Assembly: GCF_902168435.1 (NCBI RefSeq)
Contig: NZ_LR656173.1
Span: 1 to 64,000 of the forward strand
DNA: 64,000 nt
Reading direction: 5' to 3'
From: Bacillus marasmi
GTDB lineage: Bacteria > Bacillota > Bacilli > Bacillales > Cytobacillaceae
Part shown: positions 34,448-43,495 of the stretch, piece by piece
Numbering within the stretch: position 1 is the stretch's first letter
Layout: every line of letters begins with the position of its first letter
The notes under the pieces: generated by a model
The model's database searches: none
What the model saw: the letters and a program-made list of their open reading frames with translations, nothing else
Told to the model about the DNA's origin: nothing
Translations under genes and position numbers: made by a program

Positions 34448-34611
34448 GACTGTGTTAAAGCTCAATGTTGATTATTAACACTTGTTGATTGGAGCGTAAG
34501 GCACGAAGACTCCTACGGGATACGCGAGACAGGTGAGACTACAGGCTCAGCGCACGCCCCGTGGAAAGCGAAGTGCCTGGAGCGGAAATCAACAATCACG
34601 TTTAACAGGGC
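34448..34611. repeat. Bacillaceae-type interspersed palindromic element
   Basis: TTGATTGGAGCG (34484-34495) ... GAGCGGAAATCAACAA (34579-34594) form an outer inverted repeat around a GC-rich core with GAAGACTCCTACGGGA and GGTGAGACTACAGGCTCAGC. Further out, CTGTGTTAAAG pairs with GTTTAACAG. I recall close relatives in many Bacillaceae intergenic regions. Its GC content contrasts sharply with the AT-rich flanks; no ORF. With the boxes above, it accounts for the 34171-34674 gap. Confidence 0.65.
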
Positions 34612-34674
34612 CTTTTTAAAAAAAGGGGTAAGCTCGTAGATTCCTATAATTTCATAAAATAGGAGGATGTTGTG

Positions 34675-36654
34675 ATGAGCAAGTGGAAGTTCGAAAAGAT
34701 TCTGGAGCCAATGAAGATTGGAACGATGGAAGTTAGGAACAGATTTGTCATGCCTCCAATGGTGACGAATTATGCAGCTGAGGATGGTTCAGTGACAGAT
34801 AGAATCATTGATTATCATGTTGCAAGGGCAAAGGGCGGAGTAGGTTTAATCATTGTTGAAGCGATTTATGTTCACCAAACAGGCAAGGGTTTCTCAAATG
34901 AATTGGGAATCAATCGTGACGAACTTGTCCCAGGTTTACGAAAGCTAGTGGAAGCGGTTCACCACCATGGAGCAAAGATAGCTTGTCAGCTATATCATGC
35001 AGGCCGACAAACATCTTCAGATGTAACTGGTGCGAGACTTGTCGCTCCATCACCGATTCCTTGTCCTGTAAAGCAAGAGGTGCCTAAACAATTAACGACT
35101 CTGGAAATTAGAGGGTTGGTTGAGGAATTTCGGCAAGCTGCACGGCGGGCCAAACAAGCAGGATTTGATGCTGTTGAAATACATGGTGCTCATGGCTATT
35201 TATTAAATCAATTTCTCTCACCATACAGTAATAAGCGGGAAGATGAATACGGAGGCTCATTTGAAAATCGAATGAGATTTCCTTTAGAAGTGGTAAACAG
35301 TGTTAGGGAAGAAGTCGGAATTGATTTTCCTATTATTTACCGTTTAAGTGCGGAAGAATATGTTGATGGCGGGCTTACAATTGATGATACTAGTTGGTTT
35401 GCGGTGAAGCTAGTTGAAGCAGGGGTAAACGCTGTTCATGTATCCGGTGGTGTGTATGCATCCGCTGCTATGATTATTCAGCCATCTGCCATTCCTCAAG
35501 GTTTGTACATAGAGAATGCAACAGCCATCAAAAGAGCCATTGAGGATGCCGTTCCTGTGATTGTTGTTGGAAGAATCAAAAATCCAGAGATGGCAGAAGC
35601 AATTATTCGCGGTGGAAATGCTGATTTTGTAGCTATGGGCAGAGCGTTATTGAGTGATCCAGACCTGCCAAATAAGGTGAGAAATGGACAATCTGCCAAT
35701 ATTAGGAATTGTCTGGGCTGTAATCAAGGTTGCATTGATCGTTTGTTTGAAGATATTGACATCGCGTGTATGATCAATCCTTTAACAGGCCACGAAGGTG
35801 AATTCGACTTGACTGCACCTGTTGAAAAGAAGAAGGTATTAATTATCGGTGGGGGTCCTGCTGGTCTTGAGGCAACACGAGTCGCTGCGTTACGTGGTCA
35901 CGAAACGATTTTGTTTGAAAAAGAAGATGAATTAGGTGGGCAATTGAGACTTGCAGCTAAGCCTCCATTTAAATCTGAGCTTTATGATTTGCTTCACTAT
36001 CAAATTAAACAGGTTGAAAACTCTAACGCAGAAGTTGTAAAGGGCTGGAAAGCAGATATTAGTGCCATTAAAGAATTAAACCCTGATGTAGTCATTTTAG
36101 CAACCGGATCAGAACCTGTGATTCCAAATTTACCAGGTATTTTTCAAAGCAATGTCGTAACTGGACATGATGTTTTAAAGGATAGCGTTCCGGTAGGCAA
36201 TAATGTCGTGGTTTTAGGTGGCGGGATGGTGGGCTGTGAAACAGCCGAGTATCTTGCGGAACAAGGAAAACAGGTGACATTAGTTGAAGTTATGGCTGAT
36301 ATTGCTGTCGATGTTGGCATGTTAAACCGTTCACTTATGTTTAAACGGATGGCAGAAAAGAATATCACCGTGTTATCTGACTGTCAGGTTCATGAAATTG
36401 ACGGAAATACTGTTAAAGTTACTAATAAAGATGGACATGGCTTTATGACAGGAATTGATACTGTTGTAATCGCAGTTGGCTCAAGATCATTGAATGAAAT
36501 GGCCGAATTAATTAAGCGAGAAGGTTTTCCTGTTTATACAATTGGAGATGCGAAGAAGCCTCGGAAAATCCTTGAAGCAGTTCATGAAGGATTTAGAGTT
36601 GCCTACAATATTGATAACATTGCATCTTCAAATCGGAATTTTGTAATCTCCTAG
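34675..36654 (+). CDS. NADH:flavin oxidoreductase / 2,4-dienoyl-CoA reductase family (second paralogue)
   Basis: A 659-aa enzyme with the same layout as the gene at 20014. An OYE barrel (NRFVMPPMVTNYAAEDG, HGAHGYLLNQFLSPYSNKR, DEYGGSFENRMRF) is followed by the 4Fe-4S motif CLGCNQGCIDRLFEDIDIAC and then FAD/NAD(P) modules (VLIIGGGPAGLEATRVAA, VVVLGGGMVGCETAEYLA). The cysteine spacing x2-x3-x11 is canonical for FadH. Likely NAD(P)H-dependent reduction of an enoyl/dienoyl substrate. AGGAGG at 34660-34665 fits the GTG-ATG pair at 34672/34675. Single gene with its own terminator. Confidence 0.9.
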   Translation: MSKWKFEKILEPMKIGTMEVRNRFVMPPMVTNYAAEDGSVTDRIIDYHVARAKGGVGLIIVEAIYVHQTGKGFSNELGINRDELVPGLRKLVEAVHHHGAKIACQLYHAGRQTSSDVTGARLVAPSPIPCPVKQEVPKQLTTLEIRGLVEEFRQAARRAKQAGFDAVEIHGAHGYLLNQFLSPYSNKREDEYGGSFENRMRFPLEVVNSVREEVGIDFPIIYRLSAEEYVDGGLTIDDTSWFAVKLVEAGVNAVHVSGGVYASAAMIIQPSAIPQGLYIENATAIKRAIEDAVPVIVVGRIKNPEMAEAIIRGGNADFVAMGRALLSDPDLPNKVRNGQSANIRNCLGCNQGCIDRLFEDIDIACMINPLTGHEGEFDLTAPVEKKKVLIIGGGPAGLEATRVAALRGHETILFEKEDELGGQLRLAAKPPFKSELYDLLHYQIKQVENSNAEVVKGWKADISAIKELNPDVVILATGSEPVIPNLPGIFQSNVVTGHDVLKDSVPVGNNVVVLGGGMVGCETAEYLAEQGKQVTLVEVMADIAVDVGMLNRSLMFKRMAEKNITVLSDCQVHEIDGNTVKVTNKDGHGFMTGIDTVVIAVGSRSLNEMAELIKREGFPVYTIGDAKKPRKILEAVHEGFRVAYNIDNIASSNRNFVIS

Positions 36655-36676
36655 GGATTTCCTATGGAATTTAGGT

Positions 36677-36706
36677 AAGGAAGGCTTATGCGCCTTCCTT
36701 TTTTCT
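36677..36706 (+). terminator. Terminator of the second flavoenzyme gene
   Basis: AAGGAAGGC / GCCTTCCTT perfect 9-bp stem, loop TTATGC, then TTTT. Confidence 0.87.
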
Positions 36707-36776
36707 ATTCAATCTTTGATGGTGAAGTTATAATAAAATAATTATGAAGTTTATTAATAGTTTAGGGAGGTTAACA

Positions 36777-37670
36777 GTGAAAGGTCAAACAAAACTAATC
36801 TTCGCGATGCTTATTTTTGGCAGCATTGGCTTGTTTGTAAAAAATATCGAGCTCGCTTCAAGTGAAATTGCATTATTGAGAGGAATTATTGGTTGTATCT
36901 TTTTATTAGTTGCTAGTTTTGTTGTAAAGCAAACAATTTCATTATCCACAATCAAACGAAATATTCTTTTACTCAGCTTATCAGGTGGTGCTATTGGCTT
37001 TAATTGGATATTTTTATTTGAGGCATATCGTTATACGACAATAGCTAATGCAACAATTAGCTATTATTTTGCCCCCATTTTTGTGATGATTCTCGCACCG
37101 ATTGTGCTAAAGGAAAAGTTAACATTAGTCAAAATAAGCAGTATTCTTACTGCAATGTTTGGCTTACTTTTAATTGTCCAAAATGGTGGAACCACAGTAA
37201 GTTCTTTTAACCATCCTGTTGGTATTTTTTATGGACTTGTGGCAGCGGTATTGTATGCAAGTGTTATATTAATGAATAAATTCATTAAAGGTCTATCCGG
37301 ATTTGAGACAACATTGATTCAATTAGGTGCTGCTTCTGTGGTGTTACTTCCATATGTTTACATAAAAGAAGAAATAAATTTTGCTGTTTTAGATGGACAA
37401 TCTTTTATATTCGTTACAATATTAGGAATCGTTCATACTGGTTTTGCTTACTATCTATATTTTAGTGCCATAAAAGCATTAAAGGGTCAAACCATTGCAG
37501 TATTAAGTTATATTGATCTTATATTTGCGATGGTGATTTCTGGAGTATTTTTACAAGAAAACATCAGCATGATACAAATTCTGGGTGGCATCCTGGTATT
37601 AGGAGCAACCTTTATGAGTGAAAAAATAGGGAAGAATAAAACAGTGGAGGGAAATACAATTGGAAATTAA
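36777..37670 (+). CDS. EamA/DMT family transporter (first)
   Basis: A 297-aa drug/metabolite transporter with ten predicted TM helices in two EamA repeats (IFGSIGLFVKNIELASSEI; YGLVAAVLYASVILMNKFI). The substrate is unknown. GTG 36777, with GGGAGGTT 5 bases upstream, is preferred over the ATG at 36744. Its 3' end overlaps the next gene by 11 bp and carries that gene's ribosome binding site, so the pair is probably coupled. Confidence 0.88.
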   Translation: MKGQTKLIFAMLIFGSIGLFVKNIELASSEIALLRGIIGCIFLLVASFVVKQTISLSTIKRNILLLSLSGGAIGFNWIFLFEAYRYTTIANATISYYFAPIFVMILAPIVLKEKLTLVKISSILTAMFGLLLIVQNGGTTVSSFNHPVGIFYGLVAAVLYASVILMNKFIKGLSGFETTLIQLGAASVVLLPYVYIKEEINFAVLDGQSFIFVTILGIVHTGFAYYLYFSAIKALKGQTIAVLSYIDLIFAMVISGVFLQENISMIQILGGILVLGATFMSEKIGKNKTVEGNTIGN

Positions 37671-38592
37671 TAATATTTTAGTGGTTAGCCCAATGTTTAA
37701 ACAACTTCAGCAATTAATTGAAGCAGAGAAGCTTCAAAAGCAATTCCGTTATTCATCTGAACAGGATTTTAATAAGGAGGCATTAGCCTGGGCAGATGCA
37801 TTGGTAGCATTTAATCTTAAAGATAATTTTGATTACTCACACGTGAAATGGGTGCACTCACTTGGGGCTGGTGTAGATCGCTTTCTTTATCAAAAAAAAT
37901 GGGATGAAAATGTCCTCTTAACTAGAACCATTTGTTCATTTGGACAGCGAATTGCTCAATATTGCTTAAGTTATATATTGAAGGATATACAACTCCATGA
38001 TACGTTCCATAAAAATCAACTACAAAAAAGGTGGGAACCAAAAACACCTAAGCTATTACAGGAACATAAGGTGATGATCTTTGGCACTGGAGAGATAGGT
38101 CAAACTGTGGCAAAAATATTTTCAGAGTTAGGTATGACTGTGTATGGCGTATCATTGAGTGGGGCTCAAAAAGTATCCTTTCATGAAGTCTTGACGATGG
38201 AGAATTTTCATTCTCACCTAAGTGATGTCAACTATATTATCAACACCATGCCTTTAACTGAAAAAACAAGCGGCTTTTTCAATGAGGACTTCTTTAAATG
38301 TGTTCATGAGGCAGGCTTCATTAATGTTGGAAGAGGTGCATCTGTAAATGAGCGAGCTTTGCTTGAGGCCATCGGACAGAAAAGAATTAAATTTGCTGTT
38401 CTTGATGTTTTTTCTGTGGAGCCTTTATCTATCGAAAGCTTGCTTTGGGAGCAAGATAATGTTTATATCACGCCACATATTTCTGCTGTGACCACTCCAG
38501 AGGAAGGTTTTGCTTGTTTTATCCAGACGTTAAATAATATTGAAAACAACCTGCCATTAAACAATCAAGTCGATGTAAAAAAAGGATACTAA
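37660..38592 (+). CDS. D-2-hydroxyacid dehydrogenase family protein
   Basis: A 310-aa NAD-dependent dehydrogenase. The Rossmann motif is VMIFGTGEIGQTVAKIF (~145-160); the catalytic Arg is in NVGRGASVNE, Glu in DVFSVEPLS and His in ITPHISAVT. The N-terminal substrate domain (KWVHSLGAGVDRFL) is of the YP-type found in many Firmicutes proteins with undefined 2-hydroxyacid/2-ketoacid substrates. TTG 37660, with GTGGAGGGAAA upstream. Co-transcribed with the EamA transporter, which may move a related compound. Confidence 0.88.
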   Translation: MEINNILVVSPMFKQLQQLIEAEKLQKQFRYSSEQDFNKEALAWADALVAFNLKDNFDYSHVKWVHSLGAGVDRFLYQKKWDENVLLTRTICSFGQRIAQYCLSYILKDIQLHDTFHKNQLQKRWEPKTPKLLQEHKVMIFGTGEIGQTVAKIFSELGMTVYGVSLSGAQKVSFHEVLTMENFHSHLSDVNYIINTMPLTEKTSGFFNEDFFKCVHEAGFINVGRGASVNERALLEAIGQKRIKFAVLDVFSVEPLSIESLLWEQDNVYITPHISAVTTPEEGFACFIQTLNNIENNLPLNNQVDVKKGY

Positions 38593-38670
38593 TTAAGAAG
38601 AAAATTAACATGATCATTAACACAAGCATAAATAATTCGTGTATATTGTACCTGTGGAAGGAGTTTAATT

Positions 38671-39168
38671 ATGGTACAAATAAAAGAAATCAAAATAGAT
38701 GGGGAACCAATTCATTTTTTTAATAGCGCAATCTATATTTTTGAATCTAGTGCAGGTTCCTCACTCGAATTAACGATGGTTGTGAGTGAAATTGTAGAGG
38801 CAAAATACAAAGAGATAGAAAATCTTTTCCTCGAAATAGAATTAATTGATAAGAGGGTTTTTAGTTTTATAATGCATCCGCAAAGAGTAACTGGAGGATT
38901 ACCGAAATTAAATTTCTTTTGTGATATTGATAGTATTGAAGATTATCAAGGTTTTCCGATTGTTCAAGAAAGCAATCCTATTTTTCCAGATATTGAAGCA
39001 GGTATTACATTAGAGGAAATTAGAAAACATGAAATGCCTTTCGTAAAAGTAAACTTAAAATTAACATTACCTATTGATCAAACCGAATGGTTGGCTAAGC
39101 AAAAGAAAAAGAATTTGGAGCAATTCATCCAAGAGGCGATTTATGATAATTGGAAAAAACAAAAATAA
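38671..39168 (+). CDS. Hypothetical protein, 165 aa
   Basis: A soluble acidic protein with no recognised domain. It looks beta-rich in the first two thirds (PIHFFNSAIYIFESSAGSS, SFIMHPQRVTGGLPKLNFF) and ends in a basic helix (WLAKQKKKNLEQFIQEAI). GGAAGGAGTTT precedes ATG 38671. It stands alone between the dehydrogenase and desaturase genes and is followed by a terminator. Looks like a conserved Bacillaceae protein; function not inferred. Confidence 0.75.
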   Translation: MVQIKEIKIDGEPIHFFNSAIYIFESSAGSSLELTMVVSEIVEAKYKEIENLFLEIELIDKRVFSFIMHPQRVTGGLPKLNFFCDIDSIEDYQGFPIVQESNPIFPDIEAGITLEEIRKHEMPFVKVNLKLTLPIDQTEWLAKQKKKNLEQFIQEAIYDNWKKQK

Positions 39169-39185
39169 ATCATTATCTTTACAAA

Positions 39186-39222
39186 CAGAGTATATCTTAT
39201 AAAAAGATACTCTTTTTTTTAT
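39186..39222 (+). terminator. Terminator of the 165-aa hypothetical gene
   Basis: AGAGTATATCTT / AAGATACTCT stem with a two-base bulge and T8. Confidence 0.75.
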
Positions 39223-39404
39223 TTTTCGGATTAAAAATAGTGAATGTTTGCAAGAATGATGATAAGAAAAATAGGAGTCAATATTTATTTGAAATAATTG
39301 AACTAAAAAATGAGACATTTCTAGTTATTTGAAGTAAAATGGAGAAAGAATTATCTAACTAACGTTAAAACAATGAATATAGTGATAAATTCAGGAGGTA
39401 AGCA

Positions 39405-40301
39405 TTGTTAACCAATCATTTAGATTTTAGATTAGAACCTAAATTAAGAGAACTGTATGAAGAACATAAGAAAAGGTCAGAAAAAATTGACTGGGGCTAT
39501 CATGAATTTCTGCCATGGGATAAAGCTCAAGATTTTAGAAGGGTTCCTTGGGATCCAAGTCAGGTAACACTTCCACCAGCAGTGGTTACAGCAGTAGAAA
39601 CCGCATTATTAACAGAAGTAAATTTACCTTGGTTCACCTCTCATCTGGATCAAACCTTCAAAGGATCACTTTCAGTTATTAAGGATTTTGTTCATACATG
39701 GACGGCTGAGGAAGATCAGCATTCAAGTTTACTTGAAACCTACCTGCTCATTACCAGAAACGCTGATCCTAAACGGATTCACCAATTGCAAAAGCAAACG
39801 ATAGAAGGCGGATGGTCGCCAAATTTTCATACTCCATTTGAAACAATGGTCTATACGTCACTTCAAGAATTAGCAACAATGGTATTCTATAATAATGTAG
39901 CAAAGGTTGCTGGAAAACATGATCCAGAATTGGAAACATTATTACGGAGATTGGCCAAGGACGAGATATTGCATTACGCCTTTTATCGTGATGTGATTAA
40001 ATATCACCTGCAGCTTGAACCGAATTACTGTTACTATTTAGGATACGTCATTCAAAACTTCCAAATGCCAGGCACCGTTATGCCAGATTTCGAAGATCGC
40101 ATGTCGATTATTGCTAAAGAAGCGAACTATGGTCCGTTAGAATATTTTGATCAGGTCTTAGATGTCATCGTGGATTACTGGGAAATAGAAAAGCTTCGAC
40201 CGATTGCGCCTGAAGCAGAAAAAGCGCGTTTAGATATTCTAAAGTACCATGCAAGATTAAAACGAGTTAGAGATCGTTTTTACGGAACTAAGCGTTCATA
40301 A
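39405..40301 (+). CDS. Acyl-ACP desaturase-like di-iron protein
   Basis: A 298-aa member of the ferritin-like acyl-ACP desaturase family. Di-iron ligands are visible: E in AVETALLTEVNLPWF, the ExxH in WTAEEDQHSSLLETYL, E in SLQELATMVFYNN, and a second ExxH in AKDEILHYAFYRD. Plant and actinobacterial relatives introduce double bonds into acyl-ACP; the substrate here is unproven. No ferredoxin or reductase gene is adjacent. TTG 39405, with AGGAGGTAAGCA upstream. Bacilli more commonly use the membrane Des enzyme, so a soluble desaturase type is of interest. Confidence 0.82.
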   Translation: MLTNHLDFRLEPKLRELYEEHKKRSEKIDWGYHEFLPWDKAQDFRRVPWDPSQVTLPPAVVTAVETALLTEVNLPWFTSHLDQTFKGSLSVIKDFVHTWTAEEDQHSSLLETYLLITRNADPKRIHQLQKQTIEGGWSPNFHTPFETMVYTSLQELATMVFYNNVAKVAGKHDPELETLLRRLAKDEILHYAFYRDVIKYHLQLEPNYCYYLGYVIQNFQMPGTVMPDFEDRMSIIAKEANYGPLEYFDQVLDVIVDYWEIEKLRPIAPEAEKARLDILKYHARLKRVRDRFYGTKRS

Positions 40302-40315
40302 AAGGTAAGTATAAA

Positions 40316-40346
40316 AAATGGCTTGGTTCTCGGAACCAAGCCATTT
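40316..40346. terminator. Bidirectional terminator
   Basis: A perfect 14-bp stem AAATGGCTTGGTTC / GAACCAAGCCATTT with a TCG loop, between the convergent desaturase and peptidase genes. Confidence 0.85.
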
Positions 40347-40350
40347 AATA

Positions 40351-41400
40351 TTAGCGTATCATTTTCGACTGAACATAGTGGTATAGAAGCTTTGCGGTAT
40401 TCTCAATGGAATCACGATGTGTCCTTTCAAAGGCATGCGAAGCATCAATCCCAGGACCGATGAGTCCATGAATAATATCATGTCCTGAACGAATCGCTGC
40501 TGATGCATCTGAACCGTAATATGGATATATATCGAGTTTGAAGGATATGTTGTTTGCACTTGCTAACTCAACGAGTCGTTTTCTTAGTTCATAATGATAA
40601 GGTCCACTAGCATCTTTTGCGCAAATTGAAACTGTATATTCATCTGTGGCTTGTCCATCTCCAATAGCTCCCATATCAACAGCTAAATATTCAACCGTTT
40701 CTGGTGGAATATTAGAATTCCCACCGTAACCGATTTCTTCATTATTTGAAATAAGAAAATGTGTCGTATAGGGTAGCTGTATCCTTTCTGTTGTAATTTG
40801 TTTGATTAATTCTAGCAGAATGGCAACACTTGCTTTATCATCAAGATGGCGCGATTTGATATAGCCAGAAGGTGTTATTTCTACCCTAGGGTTGAAGGAA
40901 ACAAAATCTCCCACCTCAATTCCCAATGCCCTAACATCCTGGGGGTTATGTACCTTTTCATCCAGTCGTACTTCCATGTTTTCCTGATTCCGTTCTTTTT
41001 TACCGGCATCTTTATATACATGAACAGAGGTTTGGTGCATCAGAATGGTTCCGGAATAAATTTTTCCTGTGGAGGTTTCAACTTGGCAATATTCGCCTTC
41101 GATGGAATTATATTTAAACCCGCCGATTAAATCTAACTTAAGACGGCCGCTCGATTTAATTTCTTTAACAATCGCACCAAGTGTATCAACGTGAGCTGTA
41201 AGCATGCGATGATTTTGTTGATCAGTTCCTGGTATAGTTGCAATAAGTCCACCTTTACGATTTCTTCTTGTTTCCACATTCAGGTCGTTAAGATAGGCTT
41301 CAACGAAGGTAATGACTTCACTCGTGTTACCTGAAGGACTTGGGATTTCTACTAATTGCTTGATTAATTTTATCGTATGATCAATGTTTTGATATGCCAA
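40351..41400 (-). CDS. M42 family metallopeptidase
   Basis: A 349-aa M42 aminopeptidase-like enzyme. Metal ligands: TAHVDTLGA (first His/Asp), SRHLDDKASVAILLEL (bridging Asp), NNEEIGYGGNS (catalytic Glu-Glu), AVDMGAIGDGQ (Asp) and GIDASHAFERTH (His). The region near residue 90-130 is the domain dividing the catalytic core. Co-catalytic two-metal peptidase, cytoplasmic. TTG 41400, with GAGAGGAGCAG upstream, is preferred to the 382-aa frame from 41499, which would overlap the divergent gene. Confidence 0.9.
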   Translation of the reverse strand: MAYQNIDHTIKLIKQLVEIPSPSGNTSEVITFVEAYLNDLNVETRRNRKGGLIATIPGTDQQNHRMLTAHVDTLGAIVKEIKSSGRLKLDLIGGFKYNSIEGEYCQVETSTGKIYSGTILMHQTSVHVYKDAGKKERNQENMEVRLDEKVHNPQDVRALGIEVGDFVSFNPRVEITPSGYIKSRHLDDKASVAILLELIKQITTERIQLPYTTHFLISNNEEIGYGGNSNIPPETVEYLAVDMGAIGDGQATDEYTVSICAKDASGPYHYELRKRLVELASANNISFKLDIYPYYGSDASAAIRSGHDIIHGLIGPGIDASHAFERTHRDSIENTAKLLYHYVQSKMIR

Positions 41401-41491
41401 AATACTGCTCCTCTCTCGCGAAAAACGATTATTATTACTATTATAATGCTTTCTTTTGTAGATAAACATAAATATATTTGGAGGTAGATGT

Positions 41492-42061
41492 ATGTCCATA
41501 AAGGAAAATCAAAGGAAAATCATATTAGATTTGGCTGTAACATTAGACGGTTTTATCGAAGGGAAAAACGGTGAAGTTGATTGGTGCATAATGGATTCAG
41601 AGATGGGATTTATTCATTTTTTAAATGAAATCGATACCATTTTATATGGGAGAAAGAGTTATGATTTGTGGGGGCAATATTCTCCGACAATTGATGTTAG
41701 TGATACGGAAAAACAGCTTTGGGAAGCTGTCCATAGTAAACAAAAATATGTATTTTCTAAAACGCAAACAGGGACAGGCAAACAAGCGATATTTATACGT
41801 GATCATATTTATGAGGAAGTCATGAAACTAAAGAATAAACCAGGGAAAGACATATGGTTATACGGTGGTGCGAGTCTAATAACAAGTTTCATTAACATGG
41901 GGCTCGTTGATGAATTTAGACTATCTATACATCCTGTTATTTTGGGACAAGGTAAACCGTTGTTTGCCGACCTACAAGATAGAACCAACTTGAATTTGGT
42001 TCATACAAAATCATATTCCTCGGGTGTTGTTCAATTGATCTATCAACTGAGGCAGGATTGA
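41492..42061 (+). CDS. Dihydrofolate-reductase-like protein (RibD C-terminal family)
   Basis: A 189-aa protein of the RibD_C/YwjB-type: LDLAVTLDGFIEGKNGEVDW at the N-terminus, TILYGRKSYDLWGQYSP, IWLYGGASLITSFINMGLVDEF and HPVILGQGKPLF. The family binds NADPH; it is not a true DHFR and the substrate is unknown. GGAGGTAGATGT precedes ATG 41492. Divergent from the M42 gene and convergent with the MFS gene. Confidence 0.88.
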   Translation: MSIKENQRKIILDLAVTLDGFIEGKNGEVDWCIMDSEMGFIHFLNEIDTILYGRKSYDLWGQYSPTIDVSDTEKQLWEAVHSKQKYVFSKTQTGTGKQAIFIRDHIYEEVMKLKNKPGKDIWLYGGASLITSFINMGLVDEFRLSIHPVILGQGKPLFADLQDRTNLNLVHTKSYSSGVVQLIYQLRQD

Positions 42062-42102
42062 TAGAAATGGTAGCATAGAAAAATTTGAATGCACAGTCAA
42101 AG

Positions 42103-42122
42103 AGCACTGCTTTTGCAGTGCT
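42103..42122. terminator. Short hairpin between convergent genes
   Basis: AGCACTGC-TTTT-GCAGTGCT, an 8-bp perfect stem. It has no long T tract on either side, so it may be a weak terminator for both neighbours. Confidence 0.55.
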
Positions 42123-43315
42123 TATGAATTGTTTAGTTGTTTTATTTTTGTGGATGTAATATAGAACAACAGTGTTGTTGTAATGGCAAGCATACCAAAT
42201 AATACGCACATTTGCTGTAAGCCCATAATGTCCAAAAGTAAACCGGTTAATAACAACACTATCTGAAAGGTTACACGGTCCAACATATTTCTGAACGAGA
42301 AAAATCGACCATGGTAATCCTTTGGTATTTTTGTTTGGAAAATCGTAGCAACTGTTGGGAAGAAACAGCCAACAGAAAAACCAAATATTAAAAATGTAAG
42401 AATAGTAATCGCTGGGCTATTCGCAAAATAAAGCATAACCTGAGAAAATCCAATAAAAAAGGAGGTTACAAAAAGTATTGTAAATGCTGACATTTTCTCA
42501 GTTAACCGATTTATTAAAAACGCACCAAGCATAAAGGAAACACCTTCAGTAGTATAAATCAAACCTTTTATCATGGAACTCTCTTGTAATTCACTAATAT
42601 TAATGACAATTAAATTAAAGCCACCTAAAAAGAGCGTTGGAATCAGTGTCATGAGCAGCGTCATATATACAATCGGGAGCTTTTTAATAACCGGAAATAC
42701 ATCTTTAAAGCTAGTGCTAGAATCAGATTTTTCCATCACTGGTCTGATGTGATGATCTTCATTGATATTTATAAACATCGTTAAAATAAAGAGAATTATA
42801 TAGCCCACAAAAGAAGCAGCGTAGACAATATATAAAGGAACTAATACGAGTAATAGACCAGCCAGTGCGGTTCCCGCAATTCTTGAAAGGGTGGAAACAT
42901 TCATATGAATCCCATTCAATTTTAGTAAATCCTTTTCAGCGACTATAAGAGGGATAGCTGCTTGCAACGCTGGAAAATAGAATGCTGCTGATATTTGGAT
43001 TAAGATAAGGAATCCTATCATCCACCAAATCGACCCAGTTGATAAGGCAATGAACATAAAGAGAACACTGACCACACGGATAAATCCTGCAATGAGCATT
43101 ATTTTTTTCTTGCTATAGCGATCGGTTAGCTTTCCTGCCAGTGGTCCAACGGCAATACCTGCTAGCAAACCTGTTGCTAATAGGAGAGATTTAAGGAAAT
43201 CTGAAGGAATCTTCTCCTGTAAAAACTCCAAGTTACCAATGATACCAAGCCATAATCCAATACCCGCAATAAATTCACCCGATAAAATAATCCAAACATT
43301 TTTGTCTTTTAACAT
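42122..43315 (-). CDS. MFS transporter
   Basis: A 397-aa major facilitator protein with about twelve TM helices. The loop 2-3 motif is GPLAGKLTDRYSKKKIMLI and the equivalent in the C-half is FLINRLTEKMSAF. It belongs to the MFS_3-like group that includes macrolide/multidrug exporters; no substrate can be inferred. ATG 43315 is preferred over 43330 because GCGAGG precedes it. Single gene. Confidence 0.87.
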   Translation of the reverse strand: MLKDKNVWIILSGEFIAGIGLWLGIIGNLEFLQEKIPSDFLKSLLLATGLLAGIAVGPLAGKLTDRYSKKKIMLIAGFIRVVSVLFMFIALSTGSIWWMIGFLILIQISAAFYFPALQAAIPLIVAEKDLLKLNGIHMNVSTLSRIAGTALAGLLLVLVPLYIVYAASFVGYIILFILTMFININEDHHIRPVMEKSDSSTSFKDVFPVIKKLPIVYMTLLMTLIPTLFLGGFNLIVINISELQESSMIKGLIYTTEGVSFMLGAFLINRLTEKMSAFTILFVTSFFIGFSQVMLYFANSPAITILTFLIFGFSVGCFFPTVATIFQTKIPKDYHGRFFSFRNMLDRVTFQIVLLLTGLLLDIMGLQQMCVLFGMLAITTTLLFYITSTKIKQLNNS

Positions 43316-43495
43316 GATGTTGCCTCGCATTCCTTAAATCTAACACTTAATAATAATACTATATTGTAAAAATGTTTGTTATATATTTGTTTGCATTCTG
43401 ATATTTTTGTTAAATTGCTTGAAGTTTCACTTTATAATGAGATATAAGAAATGGATTAAATGAAAGAATAAACGTTTAGATTGGGAGGGAATAAG

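Noticed and set aside
39150-39332. 60-aa plus-strand frame downstream of the 165-aa gene
   Set aside because: It starts inside the preceding gene, runs through that gene's terminator hairpin and poly-T, and its composition (Lys/Phe/Asn) is what AT-rich non-coding DNA yields.
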